Shown in pieces: positions 46,177 to 55,519 of a DNA stretch of 64,000 nt. Made by a program: the position numbers and the translations under genes. Numbering within the stretch: position 1 is the stretch's first letter; each line of letters begins with the position of its first letter. The stretch comes from an uncultured Poribacteria bacterium (GTDB lineage Bacteria > Poribacteria > WGA-4E > WGA-3G): the NCBI GenBank assembly GCA_958295855.1, contig OY282383.1, forward strand, positions 936,481 through 1,000,480. Reading direction: 5' to 3'. A model generated the notes under the pieces. It did no database searches. It saw nothing but the letters and a program-made list of their open reading frames with translations, and was not told the origin of the DNA.

Positions 46177-46476
46177 ATGCGAAAAAAACTGTTGAAAACA
46201 AAAACTGGGGATGCCGCAAGCTGCGTCATTATTTTTCTCGCGGCACTGTGCCTCTATTGGCACATATCCAGCGATACCGCACTTAGCCAAGACGAACACT
46301 TTCAACTCGTCCGTGAGGGTGTTTCCTACTATGATAGCCTTCTTGAAAGCGGCAGCGTTGACTTCTTTTTACAAACTTCCAGCGTTGCCTACCCCGGCAT
46401 GCCGCGTGCCCCCGCTGTTAAAGGATTTTTTAACATACCTTGCGGAAGGTTTAGCCACGTGCTTTGCACGTGGTAA
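46177..46476 (+). CDS. Short hypothetical with N-terminal TM, C-terminus inside a hairpin repeat (possible gene fragment)
   Basis: MRKKLLKTKTGDAASCVIIFLAALCLYWHISSD...; AAGGAG RBS; ends in GCCACGTGCTTTGCACGTGG. Confidence 0.4.
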   Translation: MRKKLLKTKTGDAASCVIIFLAALCLYWHISSDTALSQDEHFQLVREGVSYYDSLLESGSVDFFLQTSSVAYPGMPRAPAVKGFFNIPCGRFSHVLCTW

Positions 46477-46541
46477 AATTTCCATGCTTGCCAGTGTAGT
46501 TCGAAAGCCCTTACAAATCTCGTCAGAAGACTCTTATGTAA

Positions 46542-46667
46542 GCCTTGCGTCAGCGTTGGTATACACCCCGCAAAGCGGGGTAGATACCTTCTCCTCCGAC
46601 GACATCTACAGTGTATTGCTGTGCCTCTCTACCATTCTCAATTCTCCGCAAGGGATAACGAAAAAAC
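46542..46667 (+). repeat. Dispersed repeat R1 with a hairpin at a different internal site (46557-46588)
   Basis: ccttgcgtcagcgtTGGTATacaCCCCGCaaaGCGGGGtagATACCttctcctccgacgac...ccgcaagggataacgaaaaa. Confidence 0.9.
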
Positions 46668-46691
46668 GGAAAAATCGGAGCAGAAACCCAA

Positions 46692-47672
46692 TTAACGAAA
46701 AAACTGAAAAATAATTGGCAATTCAAGCCGCAAGCTGTACCCGGCGAGTCCTTCAGGGAAGGGCGGATAAGGCACAGCATTTTGGACAGCGGCGAGTGCC
46801 GCAGTATCCAGTGCCCGTGAACCTGAAGAACTCGTAACTTCAGGATTCTGAACGGTGCCGTCCTTAAACAGCGTAAAGCGCACCGTTGCGGCGGTGCCCG
46901 CTTTCAAATTTCGGACTTGTGGTGGAAACCGCTGCACCTGCTTAATCCGTTCCCGAACTGCCTTCAAAAATTCGTTAAAGGACTGTTTCGCCTCCCCTAA
47001 GTTGACTGAGGCGAGTTCCAAATTGCCTGGGGCGTTGAACTCCGTTTGCGCAAGGCTTGTTCCCATATCCATTCTCGCTACTAAGCTTGTGCTTTCAAAC
47101 TTCGGCACTTCGAACTTCGGCATTGTCGTAACGATGTTTGCCTGTCGCGAGCCGCCGAGCAGGTTTCTGCCAATTCCTGATACGCTGGGTGCTATCACGG
47201 GGCGTGTGGACACATCGCTGGTAGGCAAGGTGAAACGGGCATTGCCCATCGGAATTTTCGCACTCGTTGTTACAGGCTGTCCCTTCGGGGCACGAATCTT
47301 AAAAGTTTTCGGCTTTTCTGGCCTTCGAGTTGCCCGGGGCGGTGTGCGCCGTTTCGGTTGCGGTTTCGTCTGGTTGACGACAACACTTTGAACCGCGTCT
47401 TCATTCATAAGTAAAACTGTTTTCCGCACAAAATAGATGCCTACGATGACAAGGGCAATTGCGTGCAATCCAATTGCGATGCCGAATGCGCCTCTTTTCG
47501 CAGTAGCTTTCCATTTTTTGGCAGCCTCCCGATTTTGCCGCTGTGCATCAACAATCGTCATAGACACCTGGGAGGCTTGACTCGATGGGGCTTTTTTTAC
47601 GGCCTGCCTAGGCTGTACGCCCGTGTCGCTATGGTATACACCCCGCAAAGCGGGGGTATATACCCGTGCCAT
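46692..47672 (-). CDS. TonB-family energy transducer; exact start uncertain
   Basis: N-terminal TM AFGIAIGLHAIALVIVGIYFV; C-term FPPQVRNLKAGTAATVRFTLFKDGTVQNPEVTSSSGSRALDTAALAAVQNAVPYPPFP. Confidence 0.85.
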   Translation of the reverse strand: MARVYTPALRGVYHSDTGVQPRQAVKKAPSSQASQVSMTIVDAQRQNREAAKKWKATAKRGAFGIAIGLHAIALVIVGIYFVRKTVLLMNEDAVQSVVVNQTKPQPKRRTPPRATRRPEKPKTFKIRAPKGQPVTTSAKIPMGNARFTLPTSDVSTRPVIAPSVSGIGRNLLGGSRQANIVTTMPKFEVPKFESTSLVARMDMGTSLAQTEFNAPGNLELASVNLGEAKQSFNEFLKAVRERIKQVQRFPPQVRNLKAGTAATVRFTLFKDGTVQNPEVTSSSGSRALDTAALAAVQNAVPYPPFPEGLAGYSLRLELPIIFQFFR

Positions 47673-47908
47673 CTTTTTTTCGCGTTGCTTTCTTCGCCGC
47701 CTGCCGGATAAGTAATTAGAGCATGCATAGCTCATAAAGTTTGGTCCTCCTAAGAGAGGGTATGTTCCCCCTGCTTTGCAGGGGGTGAAAGCTTGTCTGC
47801 GCTTACAAGAAGATCGCGCTTACAAAACATACCTATCCCGTTTCTAAACAATAAGTTCATTCGTGTTGTAGGGTGAGAGCCCCATACCACGCACTCAAGT
47901 TAATAAGG

Positions 47909-48032
47909 TTGCATCAGAAACCTCCGACGAGAGCTACAGTGCTTTGTTAGACATGTCTTGCCAATGGTATTTGCCCCTGCTTTGCAGGGGTTTCATACCC
48001 ATGCTGATTACTCCGCAAGGAACGACGAAAAT
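47909..48032 (+). repeat. Dispersed repeat R1 with nested hairpin (47965-48000)
   Basis: ttgcatcagaaacctccgacgagagc...ccaaTGGTATttgCCCCTGCtttGCAGGGGtttcATACCc...ccgcaaggaacgacgaaaa. Confidence 0.9.
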
Positions 48033-48037
48033 TGGTA

Positions 48038-48565
48038 TTAATCCTCGTAGCTGAGGAGTTTGTAACTGTTATCTTTCACGACTACGGATCCCAGAATCTT
48101 CATCTCCTGTATTTCGGAACCGGGCGGGCGGGAAGCTGCGTTCTGTAACGTCAAAACTGTGCCACGTAGAAGTTGGAACCCATCATAAGTTTCTGTCGGT
48201 TTCTCAAAGCGGATATCCACAAACCTGAGGGAGTGTCCCCCATAGCGTGCTATCCACTTTTTCATACCGATGTTACATTTTTTATTCAGATTTGCCCAAG
48301 CAAAATCGCCGGGGAAGTTGTTCGGGGGGCGGCTTGCAGGGAACGCAGGCCACATCCAATCAAGATATTCTTCGCGCTGCACACGGAGCCGGTTCAACTT
48401 TTCAATGTCTTTCCGATTAAGCGCATCAACGACTGCCATGCCAAGCTGGTCTGGCGAATCGAGACTATTTTTCCACGCCCCTTTCTCACATCCTACCAAA
48501 CAGCCGCCACTGAGCAGCACCGCTATAAGCACGTATTCTAAACAATAATTAGTAAGAAACGCCAT
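48038..48565 (-). CDS. Putative lipoprotein
   Basis: MAFLTNYCLEYVLIAVLLSGGCLVGCEKG: signal peptide with lipobox-like Cys. Confidence 0.6.
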   Translation of the reverse strand: MAFLTNYCLEYVLIAVLLSGGCLVGCEKGAWKNSLDSPDQLGMAVVDALNRKDIEKLNRLRVQREEYLDWMWPAFPASRPPNNFPGDFAWANLNKKCNIGMKKWIARYGGHSLRFVDIRFEKPTETYDGFQLLRGTVLTLQNAASRPPGSEIQEMKILGSVVVKDNSYKLLSYED

Positions 48566-48592
48566 AGAACCCAAAAGAAACCCGATTTTGAC

Positions 48593-48757
48593 TTTTCGTT
48601 ATTCCTTGCGGAGAATTCAGCAAATGTAAGAAATAAAAAAGTTGTTCATTGGCCATTCACAACTTGGTATGAAACCCCTGCTTTGCAGGGGCAAATACCA
48701 TTGGCAAGATGCGTCTGGCGCTGCCCTGTAGCTCTCGTCGGAGGTTTTTTACGCAAC
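48593..48757 (-). repeat. Dispersed repeat R1, reverse, carrying a hairpin (48665-48700) and an adjacent third repeat
   Basis: ttcgttattccttgcggag...aatgtaagaaataaaaaagttgttc...TGGTATgaaaCCCCTGC...ctcgtcggaggttttttacgcaac. Confidence 0.9.
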
Positions 48758-48789
48758 AAAATCGGGGCAGAAACCCAATAGACGAAAAA

Positions 48790-50127
48790 TTACTTCTGCA
48801 CACTGGTTGTCCAACCCGTTGTCCAGTTATTGGAAGGGCTCACGCCACCGATGAAGTTAACCTGTTCAAAGAAGCCATCAGTAGGTGGTTTTGCAGGAGT
48901 CACTGCGGCTGCGCCTGCACCAGGCGTGAAGTCCGGCGCGCTCTTGTCGAAGGGGGCTGCCAAGTTCGGATCTTTCTCATGATTGTCAAGACCGGTTGCC
49001 CACGATGCTTCATCAAAACCATCGTCATCCTTTTCATCGCCGAAATTGCCTTTCCCATTTTTAAAGAAGAGGCTGTTTTTCACAACTAGCGCACCGCTAT
49101 CCGCTTGAGCATGCGTTGACTCATTGTTGATATCTAGCCCCATTTTGTTAAAGCCAGTGACAATGAAGTTGGCGAATGTGCCAGCAGCACCTTCACGAAT
49201 CAGCATGCCGTTATCGCTCTCGGGCCCCGAAGGCGCACCCACTAGCGTTGCGTTATAGATTGTCGCAGCGGAACGTGGCGTTGCCTCGTTATCTTTACTG
49301 CTGTTATCGACTTCAAAGCCGTTATCTGCATCATCACCATATTGCTGTACGACAAGGAATTGGCCCTTGCCTGTCCAGCCATCTGTCCAGTCAAAGGAAT
49401 CATCCCTTGCGCCAGTCACGAGGGCATATTTAAGGTTGACGGTGCCACCGAACATCTCGATGCCATCGTCTTGGTTCATGTGTACCTGGACATGATCGAT
49501 GATGGTGCCGGAGCCGACGCCTTGAAGTGCGATGCCGTTCAACTCGTTGTCCGGACTAAATTCGATGCCTGCGAACTCAACACGGACGTAACGCAACACG
49601 CCGCTGCTGTCCGCAGGATTATTTCCGCCAAACGCCCCTGTATCGCCTTCACCGAAAGTTACGCCCTGATTCGTCGGCGCATTCCCGTTGATAATCAAGC
49701 CACCCCACTGGCCCCGCGCACGGGTACCTTCAAAGGCATCACTGGACATAACGATTGGCGCAGACGCTGTGCCTTCTGCCATAATCTTAGAGCCTTGTGC
49801 AATTATGAGTGTGCCATTGGTTGCCTGCTCCCCGAAAATTTTGACATCAGGCTCAATTGTTAACGTTGCCCCCCCTTCAACAAATACGGCACCGCGTAAC
49901 AGGTAATCGTAGGCAGCCGAGAGCGTTTTATCCGCAGTCAATCTGCCTTCAAGGACAACCACCTGGCGCCCATCAACATCAATAATAGTTTCTGCGTTGG
50001 TTACGGCACTCGGAGCGGGCGTACTAGGTTCATCGCTACCACAACCGACAAAAGCCAACGCTAACCCAACCGCGAAAATGGCCATGAACTGACACATGGA
50101 AGCCGGTGTTGACGCAATATTTGACAT
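48790..50127 (-). CDS. Secreted lipoprotein with parallel beta-helix-like repeats
   Basis: MSNIASTPASMCQFMAIFAVGLALAFVGCGSDEPSTPAPS lipobox; GGATLTIEPDVKIFG...GTIIDHVQVHMNQDDGIEMFGGTVNLKYALVTGARDDSFDWTDGW. Confidence 0.75.
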   Translation of the reverse strand: MSNIASTPASMCQFMAIFAVGLALAFVGCGSDEPSTPAPSAVTNAETIIDVDGRQVVVLEGRLTADKTLSAAYDYLLRGAVFVEGGATLTIEPDVKIFGEQATNGTLIIAQGSKIMAEGTASAPIVMSSDAFEGTRARGQWGGLIINGNAPTNQGVTFGEGDTGAFGGNNPADSSGVLRYVRVEFAGIEFSPDNELNGIALQGVGSGTIIDHVQVHMNQDDGIEMFGGTVNLKYALVTGARDDSFDWTDGWTGKGQFLVVQQYGDDADNGFEVDNSSKDNEATPRSAATIYNATLVGAPSGPESDNGMLIREGAAGTFANFIVTGFNKMGLDINNESTHAQADSGALVVKNSLFFKNGKGNFGDEKDDDGFDEASWATGLDNHEKDPNLAAPFDKSAPDFTPGAGAAAVTPAKPPTDGFFEQVNFIGGVSPSNNWTTGWTTSVQK

Positions 50128-50293
50128 TCTAAGCTCCTTTTTGGTTACGGAGAACACGCGGAGCGTGCCTCCTACGTTGTTGTAAATTTCTATTATGTTA
50201 AAAATACCCATAAATTGTTGCAAAAAAGTGGCAATGTTATGAATTCTTTTTAGCATCTTTGGTTACGGAGAACCCGCGGAGCGTACTGCGACG

Positions 50294-53140
50294 TTACAAA
50301 TTGTAGCTTATCCCAAATGAGAACGCTCTGCCGAGTTTATACCGAACGTAACTCTCCTCACCCTGCTTGAAGTGAACGTACGGATCGAGCAGATTTTTCG
50401 CGGAAACACTGAATTTGAAATAATTCGCAACGGTTCGACTGAAACTCACATCCAGTTGCCCACGTGGTTGCTCATATACATCTGGCACACCGTGGTTACC
50501 CACTTCAGAGAGCCTGCGTCCAAAAATGTTATACGCAATCGCACCGGAAATTCCCCAATTTGGTGCCTCATAACCGATGGACACATTCACGATGTAGGGA
50601 CACTGCCCCTGTAGCGGTCTTTCAGAAGATGTCTGAATTCCGACATCGGGTAGCACTACTTGCGAGGAAATCAACGCCGCGTTCGTGTTAATCGAAAAGT
50701 TGTGCAACGCGGGTGCGAGCACACCTAAATTCTGGCGTGCTTCTAACTCCAAGCCGTAGTTGTTAGCCGCTTCCGCATTTTCGTATGTGATTCGGACTTC
50801 CGCCTGCGGTTGAACAATCTGCTCAATCGGTTTCTGAAACCGTTTATAGAACGCACTCACCGCTAAAACGCCCCCTAACTGTGGAAACGCCTCCCAGCGA
50901 AAGTCGTAATTGTCGATGTGCGTCCGCTCTAACGCCGGATTGCCAAGAATCGTCCTTCCGCCTACGAAATCTGTAAATTCAAACGGGGCCAGCTCTCGAA
51001 AATCGGGACGTGTGATGGTGCGCGATACAGCAAGCCGCAAATTCATCCGCGCTGTTAATCGATAGGTGAGGTTGGCCCCGGGCAGCACATCGAGGGTTTC
51101 CAAATCCGCAATAATTGGCTGGGCGGATGCAGAGAACGGATCGTAGGTTGTAACCTGTTGTGCCGAAGATTCTAATCTCACGCCGCTCATGAACTGCCAC
51201 TTCGTGGTGACGGGGATATCAAACATCAGGTAACCTGAGTAAATATTATGAGCTGCCAGGTAGTTATCAGTAGCACGGGTGGATTCTCGCAATTCAAAGA
51301 CGCGAGGGGCGATATTTTGGGTTTGGAAAAGTATTTCGGGCGGATGTGATAAATTGACGGTAGCATCTACCCGGTCGGAAGGCAAAAATCTAAATCGGCG
51401 AGCATCAAATGTGCGGGCTCTATCTCGCAGCACCCCGCCAAATTTGAAGAGGCCTTCTGTGCCAATCGGAATTTTCCAATCCACGCGTGCATTGTATTCA
51501 TCGTCCTCGAGGTCGAAGAAGAATCGGCTTCCGCTATGTGTGACATCCCGGAAGGTGTACGTGCCATCGCCTCTATCTTCGTAGATAGTTTCGCGCGTGT
51601 CCGGTTCCTCGCGGGAGGCACGAGAATAGGTGAGTCGCCATTCCATGGAAACATCAGGGTGCCTTGGCCCTGCTAGGGCAGGTTCGCCAAAGTTGAAGTC
51701 ATGCATGCCTGCGACTTGACCGGAGAAGAGTTCGCGTTCAACATAGCGAAGGCGCGCACTGCGTAGGTCTGTGTTTCTATCGGCGTTAAAACCTTCCCAT
51801 GTTCGAGTTTCGTCTTCGGCGGTGTGTGTAAAAAGCGTCCGTAAGCTGAGTGAGTGTTGCTGCGAGAATCGAAGACTCGCATTTAGCACGCTACCCCAAT
51901 CCACTTCATTGCCGCTCCGTTCTACGTTGTAAGAGGACACAGGTGAAAGCTTCTCGTTCAAGCCGATGCGAAACGCGTTGCGCACCTGTGTGTCGTAGCT
52001 ATGACTATTCCCATAAGAGAGCACGCCCAAGTAGCCGAACGCCTTGCCAAAAATCGTGTTGCTATTACCAAGGCTGAATTTATAGCCTTGATTGACCGGA
52101 ACCTGTTGCCGCTCCGGCGACCAGATGTTGGAAAACGCTTGCCCGAACGCCTGAATTTCTGTAGGCGTGAAACCGAGTGGCGTGAAACGCCCACGCTCCC
52201 GGATAGGAATCTCGCCCGCTCGCTCTTGAACAATACCAGGCAGGGCGCGCGAGGTATCGTCCGGATACGTCAACCCCTCTTCACCCGTAGCCTGCGTGTT
52301 GAAACCTGTTGACATGGATAAGGACATCGTCAACTCTTCCGGGAAGTCTTTGGTAAACACCTGCACCGAACCGCCCGCGAAACCGCCCGGCTGATCTGGG
52401 GTGAACGTCTTCACCGTTTGTAAACTGGCGAGGAGACTCGCAGGGAAAATATCCATTGGCACAACGCGCCGATTCGGCTCAGGGCTCGGAATTTCAACGT
52501 TGTTGAGGAGCGTGTTACTGTAGCGTTCCCCCAAGCCGCGTACAAACACGTAACGTCCACCGACAATGCTGACACCTGTTACCCGCTTAATGGCTTCCCC
52601 TGCTGAAGAGGCCGGGAGGCGGCTAATTTCCTCCGTACTGATGCTGTCTTCAATGCGAGAGCTCCGCATCCGTTTTTCAAGGAGCCCTCGCTCACTGGAC
52701 TGGCTCAACCGAACCGGCAGCTTAATCGCGTCTAACTGAATGACTTGGGGGGTGAGTGCTACCCGGAGGGGTTCTGGGATTTGTCCAACATTCACCTGAA
52801 AATCTGCCAGCACATAAGGGTTGTAAAACGGTGCTGTTACCTGAATCGTATAGGTTCCACTTGGCAGCTCAAGCGAAAACGCGCCTGTGTCATCACTTGT
52901 TCCCCTGATTTTCGTGTCAACAACCCTGATGGCTGCGCCTGTTAGCGGTACCTCAGTGTCACTGTCTACAACAGTACCTCTTATTTTTACCGATTGTTGT
53001 GCTTCATCGTTGAGGGCGCTGACCTCGGTGGTGCCCGTGCCAAGCATTAAAAGCAACAATCCGATGCAAAACTGTAAAAGGCGATTACCCCGCAAAGCGG
53101 GGCTTGCCTTCTTCCCTAAGGGCGAAGCTTGAAAGCCCAT
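50294..53140 (-). CDS. TonB-dependent receptor with N-terminal carboxypeptidase-regulatory-like domain
   Basis: VKIRGTVVDSDTEVPLTGAAIRVVDTKIRGTSDDTGAFSLELPSGTY; plug GEAIKRVTGVSIVGGRYVFVRGLGERYSNTLLNNVEIPSPEPNRRVVPMDIFP; beta-barrel C-term ending in F-G-I-S-Y-N-L. Confidence 0.92.
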   Translation of the reverse strand: MGFQASPLGKKASPALRGNRLLQFCIGLLLLMLGTGTTEVSALNDEAQQSVKIRGTVVDSDTEVPLTGAAIRVVDTKIRGTSDDTGAFSLELPSGTYTIQVTAPFYNPYVLADFQVNVGQIPEPLRVALTPQVIQLDAIKLPVRLSQSSERGLLEKRMRSSRIEDSISTEEISRLPASSAGEAIKRVTGVSIVGGRYVFVRGLGERYSNTLLNNVEIPSPEPNRRVVPMDIFPASLLASLQTVKTFTPDQPGGFAGGSVQVFTKDFPEELTMSLSMSTGFNTQATGEEGLTYPDDTSRALPGIVQERAGEIPIRERGRFTPLGFTPTEIQAFGQAFSNIWSPERQQVPVNQGYKFSLGNSNTIFGKAFGYLGVLSYGNSHSYDTQVRNAFRIGLNEKLSPVSSYNVERSGNEVDWGSVLNASLRFSQQHSLSLRTLFTHTAEDETRTWEGFNADRNTDLRSARLRYVERELFSGQVAGMHDFNFGEPALAGPRHPDVSMEWRLTYSRASREEPDTRETIYEDRGDGTYTFRDVTHSGSRFFFDLEDDEYNARVDWKIPIGTEGLFKFGGVLRDRARTFDARRFRFLPSDRVDATVNLSHPPEILFQTQNIAPRVFELRESTRATDNYLAAHNIYSGYLMFDIPVTTKWQFMSGVRLESSAQQVTTYDPFSASAQPIIADLETLDVLPGANLTYRLTARMNLRLAVSRTITRPDFRELAPFEFTDFVGGRTILGNPALERTHIDNYDFRWEAFPQLGGVLAVSAFYKRFQKPIEQIVQPQAEVRITYENAEAANNYGLELEARQNLGVLAPALHNFSINTNAALISSQVVLPDVGIQTSSERPLQGQCPYIVNVSIGYEAPNWGISGAIAYNIFGRRLSEVGNHGVPDVYEQPRGQLDVSFSRTVANYFKFSVSAKNLLDPYVHFKQGEESYVRYKLGRAFSFGISYNL
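53078..53110. repeat. Hairpin AAGGCGATTACCCCGCAAAGCGGGGCTTGCCTT inside TonB-receptor signal-peptide coding region
   Basis: Same 33-mer at 53458-53490. Confidence 0.93.
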
Positions 53141-53457
53141 ATTAAGAAATCCTCTCTAGCGGCGGAGACAGGGCTCCGCCCATACAGTTTAGGCTCATCT
53201 GAAATCCTCTGATAGTTTTGTAAAGGGACGAATATGGCAATCTGTCCTTCTATGGCTTCTTACAACGCGCGGAGGGCACTCCGCTCTGCATTTTTGTTCT
53301 CAACGCTATTCCAATGGCAAGAAAATTATAATTCTTAAATGAAACAAAATTGTGTAATTTCTTTGGCAAAAAAGAGAAAAATCGTTTACGCTTGTATTTA
53401 ATGCTGTAAACTATATAATTGAGAGTGAGCTATGACGCGGTAGCGCGAGATGCCCAA

Positions 53458-53490
53458 AAGGCGATTACCCCGCAAAGCGGGGCTTGCCTT
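53458..53490. repeat. Second copy of the AAGGC...GCCTT hairpin
   Basis: Identical to 53078-53110. Confidence 0.93.
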
Positions 53491-53534
53491 GTACCTTGCT
53501 CTTGCATTAAGCAATAAGCGGAAGAGGTTGATTC

Positions 53535-54134
53535 ATGACTGAGGAGTTACGTCGGAAAAGCATTCATTTATCAGGATTAATCCTGCCGGTTGTTTATCTG
53601 TTCATGGATAAATTCCTTATGTTGCTTCTCGTGGGAGTGCTGACAGCGGTTGCAATAACTGTCGAATTGGTAAAATGGCTCTCACCGCGTTTCCGCGAGT
53701 TCTTTTTCCGCCTTTTCACACCGGTCCTCCGCACCCATGAACGCCAAGGCGAGCTCACCGGGGCAACCTACTATCTGATTAGTGTCTTGCTGTGCATTCT
53801 CTTTTTTGATAAACACCTTGCAGTTGTTTGCATCTTTTTCATGGTTTTGGGGGATATGTCTGCCGCGCTGGTGGGAAAAATGTGGGGCAAGACGAAACTA
53901 ATCGGTCCGAAAAGCTTAGAGGGGAGTGTTGCCTGTTTTATTGTTTGCACGGCAATTGCTTTGGTTAAGTTTCACCCCGTTGTAGGAATTATTGGGGCAC
54001 TCGTCGCCACTTTTGTAGAACTTATTCCGCTTCGGATTGACGATAACCTGACGGTGCCGCTCATTTCTGGGGCTGTGATGCACTTCCTGATAAATCATCA
54101 GGACGCGTTAGAACGTTTGTTGATGTCTGGATAA
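53535..54134 (+). CDS. Phytol/dolichol kinase-like (SEC59/DGK1/VTE5) membrane protein
   Basis: LRRKSIHLSGLILPVVYLF; MVLGDMSAALVGKMWGKTKLIGPKSLEGSVACFI; TFVELIPLRIDDNLTVPLISG. Confidence 0.8.
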   Translation: MTEELRRKSIHLSGLILPVVYLFMDKFLMLLLVGVLTAVAITVELVKWLSPRFREFFFRLFTPVLRTHERQGELTGATYYLISVLLCILFFDKHLAVVCIFFMVLGDMSAALVGKMWGKTKLIGPKSLEGSVACFIVCTAIALVKFHPVVGIIGALVATFVELIPLRIDDNLTVPLISGAVMHFLINHQDALERLLMSG

Positions 54135-54385
54135 ACCAATTTTCCATCTTCTATGCATTAATTAGTAAGAAACGCCCTAGAACCAAAAAGAAACCCGATT
54201 TTGACAACGGAAAAATCGGAGCAGAAACCCAATTAACGAAATACCCTCTTTTTGCTTTTCAAAAGGCACAATTTGTGATAAACTAAAAAACCGATGTCAC
54301 GCGGGTGCGAAAAGGGTGGAAGAAAGGTAAAATTTGTTTTTTAAATTGCTTAATGGCGAAGCTGACAAGCCAAATATTAAGAAGT

Positions 54386-55519
54386 ATGGCACACATCAAA
54401 CTTGAAAATGTTGTGAAACGGTTCGGCGATGTTATCGCTGTCAAAGATTTTAACTTGGACATCGAGGATAAGGAATTTGTCGTATTCCTAGGGCCCTCCG
54501 GCTGCGGGAAAACAACGATGCTTCGGTTAATCGCGGGGTTAGAGTCCCCCGAAGAAGGGAATATCCTGATTGATGGGCAGCGTGTGAACGAGTTGCCTCC
54601 GGCAGACCGGGACATCGCTTTCGTATTTCAGTTCTACGCGCTTTATCCACATCTGAGTGTCTACGATAACATTGCGTTTCCGCTCAAGGCAGTGAAGGTT
54701 GCCAAGCCCGAGATTGATGCGCGCGTCAAACGGGTTGCAACGATTTTACAAATAGCCGATATGCTGCATCGGAAACCGAGTGTTCTGAGCGGCGGTGAAA
54801 TGCAGCGCGTCGCGCTGGGCCGCGCGATGGTGCGCCAGCCCAAAGTCTATCTCCTGGATGAACCGATGGCGAATTTAGATGCGAAGATGCGCATGGATAC
54901 GCGCGCCGAAATTAAACGCCTTCAACACGAGATTGGGGCAACCACTATTTTTGTGACACACGACCAGGTCGAAGCGATGTCCCTTGCGGATAGAATCGCA
55001 GTGATTCACCAAGGGGTGCTACAACAAATTGGTACACCTCACGAAGTCTATAACAGGCCGGAGAGTCTCTTTGTCGCTGGATTTATGGGGATGCCAACTA
55101 TGAACCTGCTTGATGCCGAACTCGGCACTCGGGAAGGGGGTTCCGGGCTGCGCCTGAGTCATACTGACGTTTGGCTGACGCTCTCGCCGCACCAACAGGC
55201 AGGCATAAGTGCCACTGCCCAGAACAACGGCCTCGTCTTCGGCATCCGGCCTGAGCATATCAACGCCACCAGAGAGCCTGTCGGCCGGAAAATCGCCGCC
55301 GAGGTGCACCTCGTTGAACCCCTTGGCGCAGTCAACATTCTCGACCTCCGGCTCGGAACGCATCCAGAGACGCAAGAACCCATCCTCATCCGGGTCAGAA
55401 CGCATCCGACATTTCCAATTGCAGTAGGGGGGACTATCTGGTTGGATTTTGATGAAGCGCAGATGCACCTTTTTGACCGGAAAACGGAGTATGCAATCTG
55501 GGAAAGGAATTTAACATGA
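54386..55519 (+). CDS. ABC transporter ATP-binding protein (UgpC/MalK-like)
   Basis: MAHIKLENVVKRFGD start; GPSGCGKTTMLRLIAGLE; LSGGEMQRVALGRAMVRQPKVYLLDEPMANLDAK. Confidence 0.92.
   Translation: MAHIKLENVVKRFGDVIAVKDFNLDIEDKEFVVFLGPSGCGKTTMLRLIAGLESPEEGNILIDGQRVNELPPADRDIAFVFQFYALYPHLSVYDNIAFPLKAVKVAKPEIDARVKRVATILQIADMLHRKPSVLSGGEMQRVALGRAMVRQPKVYLLDEPMANLDAKMRMDTRAEIKRLQHEIGATTIFVTHDQVEAMSLADRIAVIHQGVLQQIGTPHEVYNRPESLFVAGFMGMPTMNLLDAELGTREGGSGLRLSHTDVWLTLSPHQQAGISATAQNNGLVFGIRPEHINATREPVGRKIAAEVHLVEPLGAVNILDLRLGTHPETQEPILIRVRTHPTFPIAVGGTIWLDFDEAQMHLFDRKTEYAIWERNLT

Noticed and set aside
50972-53132. Small ORFs antisense to the TonB-dependent receptor
   Set aside because: High-GC shadow ORFs with no recognisable domains; the sense gene is unambiguous.
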